Source of the DNA: Clavibacter sp. VKM Ac-2873
Lineage (GTDB): Bacteria > Actinomycetota > Actinomycetes > Actinomycetales > Microbacteriaceae
NCBI RefSeq assembly: GCF_015351075.1
Contig: NZ_JADKRS010000001.1
Coordinates: 992,001-1,056,000, forward strand
Direction of reading: 5' to 3'
DNA: 64,000 bases
Position 1 is the stretch's first letter. Each line of letters starts with the position of its first letter. Below are positions 34,893 through 43,648 of this stretch, one piece after another. The notes beneath the pieces are model-generated. The model made no database searches, had not been told where the DNA came from, and saw only the letters and a list, made by a program, of their open reading frames with translations. Position numbers and translations under genes: made by a program.

Positions 34893-35717
34893 TCACCCCG
34901 ATGGTAAGTCTGACGGCATCGGAAGCGGAGTCTCAGGTAAACTCGGGCGTCCGTTCGCGTCGCATATTTCCAACCCGGCGCAAACATTAACGCGCAGGTA
35001 CGTGACTGATGACATAACCACGGCGACGAGCGCCCTCGCATTACTGCCGTATAACTGCCGACTCAAGGTCTCGAGCGCAAGGGGAGGCTCTTGTCTGACG
35101 TCTGTTCCACCGCCCGTTGCTGAGAACTGATCGTTCTTCTCTTGAAGTCGGCGAGAATCTGCTCGACTGAGGTAAACGAGAACGCGAGTGTTCCCACACG
35201 TGTATTTGCCCGCGAGGGGTTCGGTGAGGACGCCTTGCCCCACAGCCAGAGCGCGCTGCTCATCAACACCGCCGCTCACAGGACTCATAACTGAACATCC
35301 GCTATCGAGCATGCTCCTCTCGAGGCCCTGTATATCCGATAATGGCGCAAGGCCATCACCTAAGACGTACGCGGACGCTGCCGTTACACTGCATACGTAC
35401 GGGCGGGGAACTCGCTTCTGACCAAAGGCATTCGATCCTTGCACCCCGCAATTGGCCGTAGTGCGTGTACCCAATTTCCATTGTCCGCTCACCTCGACGG
35501 CATTCTCGACGCGTGCAGACGCGATGACCAAATTGGAAGAACCCAATTCCGGCGACGCCGAAACGATAGTCTCGGCGCACCCGGCCACCGCGAACACAGC
35601 AAAAGACATGGCGACAACCGCAATAGAACGCCGAGTAGCCGCTTGGGTCCAGCTGGGCCTCGACGCAGACCTCCGCGTGAGGCAATACCACGCGAATTCC
35701 AACCTGGTTATCCTCAC
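34893..35717 (-). CDS. Lipoprotein of unknown function, coupled to the giant secreted protein
   Basis: A 274-residue protein. A long basic N-terminal region (ends ATRRSIAVVAM) leads into a hydrophobic core and the lipobox AVAGC (Cys about 47), so it is probably a membrane-anchored lipoprotein. The mature part contains four to six further Cys (NCGVQG, YVCSV, SGCSV, YTCGN, NVCAGLEICD) and no recognised domain. The GTG at 35717 overlaps the stop of the 1350-residue gene as GTGA, so expression of the two is coupled and they probably act together. G+C is low. Function unknown. Confidence 0.72.
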   Translation of the reverse strand: MRITRLEFAWYCLTRRSASRPSWTQAATRRSIAVVAMSFAVFAVAGCAETIVSASPELGSSNLVIASARVENAVEVSGQWKLGTRTTANCGVQGSNAFGQKRVPRPYVCSVTAASAYVLGDGLAPLSDIQGLERSMLDSGCSVMSPVSGGVDEQRALAVGQGVLTEPLAGKYTCGNTRVLVYLSRADSRRLQEKNDQFSATGGGTDVRQEPPLALETLSRQLYGSNARALVAVVMSSVTYLRVNVCAGLEICDANGRPSLPETPLPMPSDLPSG

Positions 35718-38700
35718 CTCAACGCCGCGCTCATCGCCTGCGCGTATGCAGCCTGCCCAAGAGCGTTCGGATGAATGCTCTGCGCCGATGTGACTCCGGA
35801 GCTGAACACGAAAGGACCAAAAATCGGATCATCACCGGGCGAAAGATCAGTCCGAATATTATTGATGTAACTGCCGACAGCGCCCGTCTTACACAACTCG
35901 TGGTCATTGAAGTATGTGAATGGATCTTGGAAGACCACTACTCTTTGTCCCGCCGACGTGTTCAAGTGTTGCGCCGCGAGGGCAAGTGCAGAATTAATTT
36001 GAGCGGGGGCTTCACGCAACCAGTACTGCTGATCATTTCGAATCAAGATGCACGCCACCTCTGGCCCGCTGAACAAAGCTGGATAACCCATCAAGAGAAT
36101 CCTCGCGTTAGGGGCCTTCTTCCTAATTTGATTCAGTACGGTCTCTACCGCGGGACCGACGTCGTCGCGCGCCCTGTTCGCGGTCGCCAGGGGCATCAAA
36201 TCCGCGTCCCCCTCCAGTTTAGCTTTGTCGCAGGCGGATATCCCGACGCATGCTGAGACAATGTCGGAGAACAGCGCATCGTTCCCACCGATGGATATAG
36301 TCACCAGTGTCGTGTTCTCGTCCACAAATCCCGAATCGAGTTGCGACACTTCACGATACTTTCCGAGACGACCCGTCTGATCCGACTTGCGGAATCGCAC
36401 AGACTCCCGTTCGTTCTCGGAAACCGAATAATACGGAAGGACATGCTGAGTCAGGGCACCAGAGCAGGCGATCAAGTGATAGTCCATTGACGGTGAGTAC
36501 GTATCAGCTAGGTCACCCACTGACTTCGTCTGGCCAGGCACGACAGCCAGCCGAGACCATGCCTTGTCAGATCGGTGACAAGCGTTGCGTTCTCGATTAT
36601 TGATCACGTCGGGAGAATATGGCGGGTTTGAGGTAGATGACGAATGTTTTCCAAAAATATCCGTCTCACGATAGAAGCTGCCTCCACCACTTTCGGAACT
36701 ACCCTCTCCCGAAGAGAATGAGTCCCCCATGGCAACCACGATGTCAGCCGGCTTAGCGGCCAAAGGCTGAAAAGCCACCGCGTCCCATGCCACATCATCG
36801 TAGCCGTCCGCGTCGCGGGTGAGGTTCGAGAGCGAAACACTAGGAACACCCATCATCTTGAAGACCCCAAGTGAAACCCACGTATTTGCCCCAGTTCGTT
36901 GAGGGATCACGCGAGTCTTTTTTGTACCGTCTCCCAGATCAATGACGTATGCAGCCTGCTGCGTCCAGGCAGCGTGGTCGGGAAGGTGCACAAAGACCCT
37001 CGTCCACTTGCTTGCCAGCGTCTTATTGAGCGTCCATTTGCCTGTAACATCCAGAGACCCATACAGATCGCTATTTGAATTGGCGACACGTGTATGTGCG
37101 AACCAGAAGTGAGAGTTCCACCCCGCTCCAAGCTGGTGCGTATCGATCTTGCTGGGATAGCCACCTAGCCCGGCACCAAAAGTAAATTGAAAATTGCCGT
37201 TGTTGGTTTGTTTCTCGCAGGGTCGGACCGGCCCGACACTCGTGTCATCGACCACGAGTGCATCACTCGGAAGAGTGTCTCGCTTTTGGGGGGAACCAGC
37301 TGCTGGAGCACGTACCGCGCAATTCGGTGCGAACGCAGTTCCATCAGCTTGCTCGGCGTATCCTGTCGAGAATCGAAGCAGCTCGTTTCCGCACTGTCCA
37401 GGGCAATCGGGCTTCCACTTTAGAGGACCATGCATCCAACATTTCAGGTCGTAGAGTTTGTCGGCGTTAGTGTGCGTGCACGGGCCGGATGGCTCGGCGC
37501 TGAGCCCGGGAGCGGTGGGACGTACGCTCTTCGCCGGGTCACAGTCGTTGACGCTCGGTACACAGAAGATGACTGCCGGAGGCTTGACTGCCGTCCGAGA
37601 CTCAGTGCTCGTCCACCATGCTGGGCGGAAGGCGGGGACTGCGGTCGTCGCATCCTCAAAGAGTTCCAACGACCATGCAGCGAAGCCGAGAACTTTTTCC
37701 GGGTAGGGCCACTCCTGGGGCCGTGCCGCGTCTGAGGGCCTCCCCTCCAAGAAGGGAGTGCGGTTCTGCTTGTACTTAGGGTTCGCTGGATTGTTCGCCC
37801 ACCCAACTCCCCACGCGCCGTTGTTCTTCGCTTTGTCAGTCTCCGGATAGAACCCGGAGTTGTATGCCCAGATGGCGTAAAACCAATTCTCAACGTAGGC
37901 AGGGTCTCCGTCATTGACGACGAGCCCCGCCGCCCGCGTCTGATTCCATTTCTGACTGATGATCTGCAGACCCGCAGCGATGTTTGATCCGTAATCCAGC
38001 GCGATCGCACGCTGCTTCAATGGCGAAAGAGCTAGCTCTCCGGGCCTCTCGCTACCCGCTTTGCGCATGCCATCGGTGACTTGCGATACCCCATATCCGC
38101 AGTCTGCGTGCGCGAAATCTGCTGTCCAACTGAACGTCTCGGAACTCACGTCGTTACCGTAATAGTTTCCGATGAGTGGACTTCCTGTGACTCCTGGAGT
38201 GGTGTATCTCGATGCCTGCCACAAGTTGGACTCCTGCGCGAGAATACCTAACATGACCTGGGAAGGTACCCGGCCCCCTCCGCTCAACTGGACTTTGGGG
38301 AAGAGCCCCTGAGGGGTCGATCCGTTCAAACCCGCTCTTGCTAGGAAGACTGATGACCGGGGCTTGTTCAGGTCTCCCGTCACCGCTTGGTTGACAGCCC
38401 ATTCGACCTGTCGGGGCTTCGGCTGTAGTGCCTGATTGGACGGATCGTTGCGCGCAACGGCGCAGGTCGCTTCAGCTTCGGCTGGGTTATTCGGGTCACC
38501 CGCTACAGCTTGGGTCGCTGCACGGTTCGACGCGGTCGGTTTGCTCGCAATGGTTGCGTCGCTCTCCTCCTCCGCATCCACTCGAGTTGGCCCGCTCGGC
38601 GGAAGCACGAATTCGAGTTGCTCGTTAGTCACCCGTGACGTAGCGCGGACTTCTACTGGCGTAAGCGCTGAAGCGCCGTCGGGGACCGTCTGGCTGCTCG

Positions 38701-39766
38701 TCGTGGAGTTGAGCGTGTCCTCTACGAGAAGCTGGCCCGCCGACGAAACTTGAGCGGAGATCGATGCCTTCACGAGGCTGGTAGTCGGCGGGAGGGGCGC
38801 TGTGGCGACTGCCGTCTCGCCCAGCACGTAAGTGTGACCGCTGGTGTCGCGCTGCACGCCGAGATCATCGGCGGCGCCGGTGGCCAGGGCGTCCGATTCA
38901 GTCCCTTCGCCCGACGGTGCCGTCGGGACGCGCAGGACGGAAGCCTTGTCGCCATCGCGCTCGGCATACAAGACATCCGAACCCGCGACCGTGATATCAT
39001 AAGGGACGCCGGATGCAGAAGCCAGCACTGTCGGCGTCCCCTCTGGGGTGATACGTATCAGACTGCCGCTCACAGCGGCCACGATGTCGCCGTCGACCGG
39101 GGTCGCCGAGGCGGCTTCGAATCCCAATTCCGTCGTCGTCTCAATAGTAGGGTCCATCGCGTCAATACGCACAAGCCGTGTTTGGGCGTCCTCTGTAAAT
39201 GCGGACATGACCACATCGTTTCCCGACCCGCACCCAGGGTTGAAGTACGCCAGTGAGAATCCCCTTCCCACTTGCGTCACCTCTCCCGTCGACATGTCGA
39301 CGATCGCTCCCCATGCACCCGCATCGAAGAGCGTCGAATCATTGGTCATAGCTCGAGTGCCGTAGACGACACCCATCCGGCTCCCGTCCTCCGTCAAGCA
39401 AGTGTTCCCGATCCATCGGTCAGTCTCGACGCCGGGCGCTTGGAGCGTCGCCACCGGCGCCCATTCGTAGCCGGTGGACGAGTCGGCTGCGTAGACAGTG
39501 AAACCGTTCTGATCGCCGATCGCCGTAGTCGCGCGGTCTCGCGTGGTGGCCCAGTCTTCACCCAGAAGCCGATCACGCTCCGCTTCCGGTACCACGCTGC
39601 GGTCATCGGCGACGTCGCTTGACCGGTCGGCAGGGGCAGGCGGCGATGTCACATCAGGAGCCGCGGAAGCCGTCATGCCGTTGAGAAGGCCGCATGCGAC
39701 AACTCCTGCCGTCGTCATAGCAAATAATTGGAAAGCTCGCCGAGCGCGCTTTTTCCAGAACGTCAC
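35714..39766 (-). CDS. Giant secreted protein: propeller-like region, lysozyme-like domain, golvesin-like domain, SGNH esterase
   Basis: A secreted protein of about 1350 residues. A Sec signal (WKKRARRAFQLFAMTTAGVV, cleavage near ASAA) is followed by a WD/PQQ-propeller-like region (about 60-330). About residues 480-680 look like a lytic-transglycosylase/lysozyme fold: VPSQVMLGILAQESNLWQAS with the probable catalytic Glu, DCGYGVSQVTDGM, and FYAIWAYNSGFY. About 860-1000 resemble golvesin/Xly-type beta domains (GAGWNSHFWFAHT and VFVHLPDHAAWTQQAAYVI). The C-terminus (about 1008-1350) is an SGNH hydrolase: MGDSFSSGEG (Ser about 1015), SIGGNDAL, SIHPNALGQAAYA. GTG 39766 is preferred (GGGGA 7 bp upstream); ATG 39796 directly follows a hairpin without a Shine-Dalgarno. 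Likely role: cutting or deacylating cell-wall or host polymer (inference). Confidence 0.82.
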   Translation of the reverse strand: MTFWKKRARRAFQLFAMTTAGVVACGLLNGMTASAAPDVTSPPAPADRSSDVADDRSVVPEAERDRLLGEDWATTRDRATTAIGDQNGFTVYAADSSTGYEWAPVATLQAPGVETDRWIGNTCLTEDGSRMGVVYGTRAMTNDSTLFDAGAWGAIVDMSTGEVTQVGRGFSLAYFNPGCGSGNDVVMSAFTEDAQTRLVRIDAMDPTIETTTELGFEAASATPVDGDIVAAVSGSLIRITPEGTPTVLASASGVPYDITVAGSDVLYAERDGDKASVLRVPTAPSGEGTESDALATGAADDLGVQRDTSGHTYVLGETAVATAPLPPTTSLVKASISAQVSSAGQLLVEDTLNSTTSSQTVPDGASALTPVEVRATSRVTNEQLEFVLPPSGPTRVDAEEESDATIASKPTASNRAATQAVAGDPNNPAEAEATCAVARNDPSNQALQPKPRQVEWAVNQAVTGDLNKPRSSVFLARAGLNGSTPQGLFPKVQLSGGGRVPSQVMLGILAQESNLWQASRYTTPGVTGSPLIGNYYGNDVSSETFSWTADFAHADCGYGVSQVTDGMRKAGSERPGELALSPLKQRAIALDYGSNIAAGLQIISQKWNQTRAAGLVVNDGDPAYVENWFYAIWAYNSGFYPETDKAKNNGAWGVGWANNPANPKYKQNRTPFLEGRPSDAARPQEWPYPEKVLGFAAWSLELFEDATTAVPAFRPAWWTSTESRTAVKPPAVIFCVPSVNDCDPAKSVRPTAPGLSAEPSGPCTHTNADKLYDLKCWMHGPLKWKPDCPGQCGNELLRFSTGYAEQADGTAFAPNCAVRAPAAGSPQKRDTLPSDALVVDDTSVGPVRPCEKQTNNGNFQFTFGAGLGGYPSKIDTHQLGAGWNSHFWFAHTRVANSNSDLYGSLDVTGKWTLNKTLASKWTRVFVHLPDHAAWTQQAAYVIDLGDGTKKTRVIPQRTGANTWVSLGVFKMMGVPSVSLSNLTRDADGYDDVAWDAVAFQPLAAKPADIVVAMGDSFSSGEGSSESGGGSFYRETDIFGKHSSSTSNPPYSPDVINNRERNACHRSDKAWSRLAVVPGQTKSVGDLADTYSPSMDYHLIACSGALTQHVLPYYSVSENERESVRFRKSDQTGRLGKYREVSQLDSGFVDENTTLVTISIGGNDALFSDIVSACVGISACDKAKLEGDADLMPLATANRARDDVGPAVETVLNQIRKKAPNARILLMGYPALFSGPEVACILIRNDQQYWLREAPAQINSALALAAQHLNTSAGQRVVVFQDPFTYFNDHELCKTGAVGSYINNIRTDLSPGDDPIFGPFVFSSGVTSAQSIHPNALGQAAYAQAMSAALR

Positions 39767-39800
39767 CACAGGGTCCCCGATTTTCCAAGCCCTCATTAGC

Positions 39801-39821
39801 GCCGCAACAAGCCGTTGCGGC
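39801..39821 (-). repeat. Leader hairpin upstream of the giant island gene
   Basis: GCCGCAAC and GTTGCGGC pair around a five-base loop, 35 bp before the preferred GTG start. It also lies only 4 bp from an alternative ATG, which it would obscure. An imperfect dyad, CAGGAT-TT-ATCCTG, at 39851-39864 lies further upstream and could be an operator. Confidence 0.4.
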
Positions 39822-39973
39822 TCATCCCCTGAGACTTTTGCTCAGAATTTCAGGATTTATCCTGGAGCGCTGTCCTCCAAAAATAGGACTTGACAGACGG
39901 CTGCATTTATGGTGTCGGCGTTTGCGTCGCGGTGCATGCGAGGCTCCTCGTACCACCTGGTTGGGGCCAGGCC

Positions 39974-41179
39974 TCAGCGGAACCGCGACTTGAGCCGCAG
40001 CGCCGGCCGCTCGATCGCGTAGTACGTCGCCGCGGAGAGCGCCAGCGTCACCGCCCCGACCACGAGGGTGTTGAGGGCGAAGCCCGCGAGCGTGTCCGGT
40101 AGCACGAGGCCCGCGCGGCGGAGGAAGCGGATCACCGGCAGGTGCCAGAGGTACACGCTGAACGAGATCGTGCCGAGCCAGGCGATCCACCGGAGCTCGA
40201 GGAACCGCGTCACCGGCCCCGGGGATCCCCCGCGTCGCGGCAGCGCCACCAGGAGCAGCAGCGTCGCGCACGAGGCGGCCACGATGCTCTCGTCGAACAC
40301 CCCCACGGGCGCCTCGGAGGCGACGACGAGAAGCGCGGCGGCGACGATCCCGGCGGGCACTCGCCAGGCCGCCACGCGGTCGCGCAGGCCCTCGTCCGCG
40401 GACAGGGTGAGCAGGACGACGGCCGCCGCCATGCCGTAGGCGAAGAGGTCCGCGTGCACGAGGATGCTGCGGTTCGCCACTGCCTCCCACGTGACGCCCC
40501 ACTCGCTCGCGAGACGCCCGCGATGGCCGAGCGGCGCTTGCGCGATCATCGACCAGACCTTGCCGGCCACGCCGATCAGCAGGAGCACGGCCGCGGGTGC
40601 GAGGGCGCGGATCCACGTTGCCCTCCCCCGCAGCAGCCGCGCCGCGAGGAGCGCCAACACGGGCAACACCACGTAGAAGGACACCTCGACGGTGAGCGTC
40701 CACGCGACCTCGATGCCGCTGCGGAGCGTCCGTGGCGTGTAGCCCTGCAGGAGCAGCGCGTTGAAGACGGTGTCGAGCGGTCCGAGCGTGCCGACCGAGA
40801 AGCCGGCGTCACGCGTCTCGCGCGGCAGGATCGCGATGCGCAGCACGAGGCTCACGAGCAGCAGCACCACGATGTAGCCCGGGAAGACGCGGAGGGCGCG
40901 ATTGGCGGCATAGCGCGACAGCCGTGGCATCGCGCCGCCGTCGACGAGGCCCCGCGCGAACGGGAGGAACAGCAGGAACCCGCTGAGCACGAAGAACAGC
41001 GTCACGCCGTGGCTGAAGAACGCGACCTCGCCGACGAGCGGGACGTCGGTCGTGGGGCGGGCCAGCTGCCGCTGGACGTGGTACAGCAGCACGGCGACGG
41101 CGGCGACCCCGCGGAGCCCCTCGATGCCGGGCAGGATCGTGCGCACGCGCGTGGGCGCGGACGTCGGGGTCCCGGTCAT
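39974..41179 (-). CDS. OafA/YrhL-family membrane acyltransferase
   Basis: A 401-residue integral membrane protein with about ten transmembrane helices. The acyltransferase_3 signature starts IEGLRGVAAVAVLLYHV (catalytic His at the end), with FFVLSGFLLFLPF, RYAANRALRVFPGY, and YLWHLPVIRFL. Family members O-acetylate sugars of peptidoglycan, O-antigen or exopolysaccharide. It lacks the C-terminal SGNH domain some OafA proteins carry; notably, a separate secreted SGNH protein is encoded directly upstream in the island. G+C is back to the genomic norm here. Confidence 0.9.
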   Translation of the reverse strand: MTGTPTSAPTRVRTILPGIEGLRGVAAVAVLLYHVQRQLARPTTDVPLVGEVAFFSHGVTLFFVLSGFLLFLPFARGLVDGGAMPRLSRYAANRALRVFPGYIVVLLLVSLVLRIAILPRETRDAGFSVGTLGPLDTVFNALLLQGYTPRTLRSGIEVAWTLTVEVSFYVVLPVLALLAARLLRGRATWIRALAPAAVLLLIGVAGKVWSMIAQAPLGHRGRLASEWGVTWEAVANRSILVHADLFAYGMAAAVVLLTLSADEGLRDRVAAWRVPAGIVAAALLVVASEAPVGVFDESIVAASCATLLLLVALPRRGGSPGPVTRFLELRWIAWLGTISFSVYLWHLPVIRFLRRAGLVLPDTLAGFALNTLVVGAVTLALSAATYYAIERPALRLKSRFR

Positions 41180-41324
41180 GATCGCCTTCCCGGGTCGGTG
41201 GTGGAGCGGCCGTCCAGTCTATGAGCGGCCCGATCCGCGGGATCCGGGGCGGCGCCACGCACAGCACGACGGCCGCCGCCCGCAGGCGACGGCCGTCGGC
41301 GCGCGCTCCCCATCGAGCGCGGGC

Positions 41325-43556
41325 TCATCCCTCCGCGGGCGGTGCCGGCTGCGCGGGCGCCGCAGGATCCGCGGGTGCGTCGGGTGCCGTGGGCGCCGCG
41401 GACTGGGTGGGCTTCGGTGCCGGCGGCACGTACGGCTTCTTCGTCAGCGTGCTGCTCGGCGCGGGGAAGACCTCCGCCGGGTAGCGGTCGTCGATGAACG
41501 TCTGCAGCGGCTTGAAGATCCGGTGACGCGCGCTGTCCGCGGCCGAGCCGTTGAGCACGTTGCGGCGCATCGACGCGAAGCCCTCCACGTTGCCGACCCA
41601 GACGGCCGTCGTGACCTCCGTGGAGGATCCGACGAACCAGGTGTCCTTCGAGCGGTCGGTGGTGCCGGTCTTGCCCATGATCTCCGTGCCATCGCGCGGG
41701 TTCGAGGCCGCGCCCGTGCCGCCCATGACCGCCTTGAGGGTGAACGCGGCCGTGTTGGCCACATCGGGGCTCATGGCCTGCGCGCACTCGCTCTTCGGCG
41801 TCACGAGCTCGGACTGATCAGGGAGGACGACCTTGTCGATCGCGATGGGCGGGCACATGCTGCCCTGGTTCGCGACGGAGGAGAAGGCGGTCGCCATCTG
41901 GAGCGGGGCGACGTTGTTGCCGCCGGAGCCCACGACGTCCGAGGGCTGGCTTGAGACGGGCTGATCCGGATTGGAGTTGTAGACGCCCATGTCCTTCGCC
42001 GTGCTCGTGATGTCGCAGATGTCCAGCTGGCTGGCCATCGCGATGAACGCGGAGTTGACCGACGCCACCGTTGCCTGGAGGACCGTCTGGTTGGAGGTCG
42101 CACCGGTGTTCGTGTCGTTCGTCACGGGATAGGCGGGGCCGCTCAGACGGTTGCCGCACGAGGTGAACTCGCTCTTCTGCCAAGTGGTCTTGGAGGCGTT
42201 CACTGTCTGGTAGATCGACTTCCCGCTCTTCAGCCAGTCGACGAGGGTGAAGATCTTGTACGTCGATCCCACCTGGAAGCCGCGCGATCCACCGTGCGCG
42301 AAGTCGGCGGAATAGTTCACTTCCGTGATGCCGGATTGGTCGCCCACCCCGTAGTCCGTGTTCTGCGCCATCGCGATGATGCGTCCGGTCTTCACCTCGC
42401 GGGAGACCACGGATCCACCGATCTTCGTGAAGCGCGCAGTGGTGGGCACCTGCTTGCGCATCTGCTCCGCCGCGTTGCCCTGGATGTCGAGGTCGAGCGT
42501 CGTGTAGACCTGCATGCCGCCGCGCTTGAGCACCGCGTCGCGCTCGGCCGCTGTGTCGCCGAACTCCTTGTTCGTGAGGATCTCGTTCTTCACGTAGTCG
42601 CAGAAGTACGCGGCCGAGATCGGGTTCGCCTGGATGCAGCCGCTCGTGGAGGGCGTGATCGTCGGCGTGATGGCCGCGGCCGACGCCGTGTCGAACTGCT
42701 CCTGCGTGATCTTCTGCTCCTTGAGCATGTTCCGCAGCAGCAGGTCGCGGCGCTCCTTGTTGCGCCCGAGGTTGTCCGGGTTGTCGATCTTGAAGACCTC
42801 CGGCGCGTTGACCGTGGCGATGAGGCTCGCGGCCTGCTCGAGGTTCAGGTCGGCCGCGGAGACGTTGAAGTAGTAGCGCGCCGCGGACTCGATGCCGTAG
42901 ACCCGGCTGCCGAAGTTCGCGATGTTGAGGTACGCCAGGAGGATCTCGTTCTTGGAGTACTTCTTCTCCACCCCGATCGCCATCCGCATCTCCTTGAGCT
43001 TGCGGGGCATGTCGGGCTGGGTGGCCTCGGTGAAGGCCTTGCGGCCCTCGGCCTGCGTGGCCTCGTCGGAGGAGTCGACCATGTTCTGGGCCTTCTGGAC
43101 CAGGACGTTGCGGACGTACTGCATCGTGATGGTGGAGGCGCCCGACTGGACCTCCTTGTTCAGCACGTTCTGCGCGAGCGCGCGGGCGGCCGACAGGACA
43201 TCGACGCCGCCGTGCTCGTAGTAGCGGGGGTCCTCGGTCGCGATCGCGGCGTCCTTCGCGTACGACGAGACGGCGTCCCACGGGACCTCCTCGCGATCCT
43301 GCGAGAAGAACTCGGCGAAGGGAACCTGCTGGTCCCCCTTCTTGGCGTAGAGGACGGTCTTCTGCGCGAGGTTGTCGATCTGCAGGTTGTCCGGGATGTC
43401 CTCGAAGACGCCGATGGTGCTGTTGGCCGCGATGCCCGAGACGGCGATGGCCGGGGTCACCATGGCGGTGACGAGCACGCCGGCGATCGCGCTCATGCCG
43501 ACGAGTCCGAGGAACGCGCCCAACCGGGTCGAGATGGTCAGGTCAGTTTTCCTCAT
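41325..43556 (-). CDS. Bifunctional class A penicillin-binding protein (second paralogue)
   Basis: A 743-residue class A PBP. One membrane anchor (residues about 12-40, sharing GMSAIAGVLVTAMVTPAIAV with the 30-kb paralogue) precedes the GT51 domain (catalytic Glu in IATEDPRYYEHGGVD; GASTITMQYVRNVL). The transpeptidase domain has STYK (Ser about 431), SVNSAF in the SxN position, and KTGTTD. The C-terminus ends in a Pro/Ala-rich tail without PASTA repeats. It is in inverted orientation to its paralogue, with the tRNA-Pro island between them. It is monocistronic and starts at ATG 43556. Confidence 0.95.
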   Translation of the reverse strand: MRKTDLTISTRLGAFLGLVGMSAIAGVLVTAMVTPAIAVSGIAANSTIGVFEDIPDNLQIDNLAQKTVLYAKKGDQQVPFAEFFSQDREEVPWDAVSSYAKDAAIATEDPRYYEHGGVDVLSAARALAQNVLNKEVQSGASTITMQYVRNVLVQKAQNMVDSSDEATQAEGRKAFTEATQPDMPRKLKEMRMAIGVEKKYSKNEILLAYLNIANFGSRVYGIESAARYYFNVSAADLNLEQAASLIATVNAPEVFKIDNPDNLGRNKERRDLLLRNMLKEQKITQEQFDTASAAAITPTITPSTSGCIQANPISAAYFCDYVKNEILTNKEFGDTAAERDAVLKRGGMQVYTTLDLDIQGNAAEQMRKQVPTTARFTKIGGSVVSREVKTGRIIAMAQNTDYGVGDQSGITEVNYSADFAHGGSRGFQVGSTYKIFTLVDWLKSGKSIYQTVNASKTTWQKSEFTSCGNRLSGPAYPVTNDTNTGATSNQTVLQATVASVNSAFIAMASQLDICDITSTAKDMGVYNSNPDQPVSSQPSDVVGSGGNNVAPLQMATAFSSVANQGSMCPPIAIDKVVLPDQSELVTPKSECAQAMSPDVANTAAFTLKAVMGGTGAASNPRDGTEIMGKTGTTDRSKDTWFVGSSTEVTTAVWVGNVEGFASMRRNVLNGSAADSARHRIFKPLQTFIDDRYPAEVFPAPSSTLTKKPYVPPAPKPTQSAAPTAPDAPADPAAPAQPAPPAEG

Positions 43557-43648
43557 GCTACGAATCTAACCCGCGCCCGGAGGTGCCACATCCGCCTCAG
43601 GGAGGGTCTCAGCTCCCCGTGGCCGAAATGTGATGAGTGCACTCGGGA

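Larger units (their letters stand above)
33937..39973. mobile_element. Low-G+C genomic island adjoining tRNA-Pro
   Basis: From the last base of tRNA-Pro to about 39.97 kb the base composition drops from about 72 % to roughly 45-58 % G+C by eye, lowest at 33.94-36.5 kb. Typical actinobacterial third-position GC bias is lost. It carries three minus-strand genes: a small secreted protein, a lipoprotein and a giant secreted multidomain protein. No integrase, transposase or duplicate of the tRNA 3' end is visible, so the element is a remnant or was acquired by homologous recombination. The right edge is placed where G+C recovers, just before the acyltransferase stop. Confidence 0.65.

Noticed and set aside
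35771-39622. Several plus-strand frames of 66-168 codons in the low-G+C region
   Set aside because: All lie opposite the giant secreted gene, whose domains and signal peptide are coherent. Lower G+C raises stop frequency but gives no evidence that these frames are genes.
39841-39870. Possible second attachment site (contains CAGGATTT, similar to part of the tRNA T-arm complement)
   Set aside because: Only eight bases match and the flanks diverge, so it is not a credible duplicated att core.
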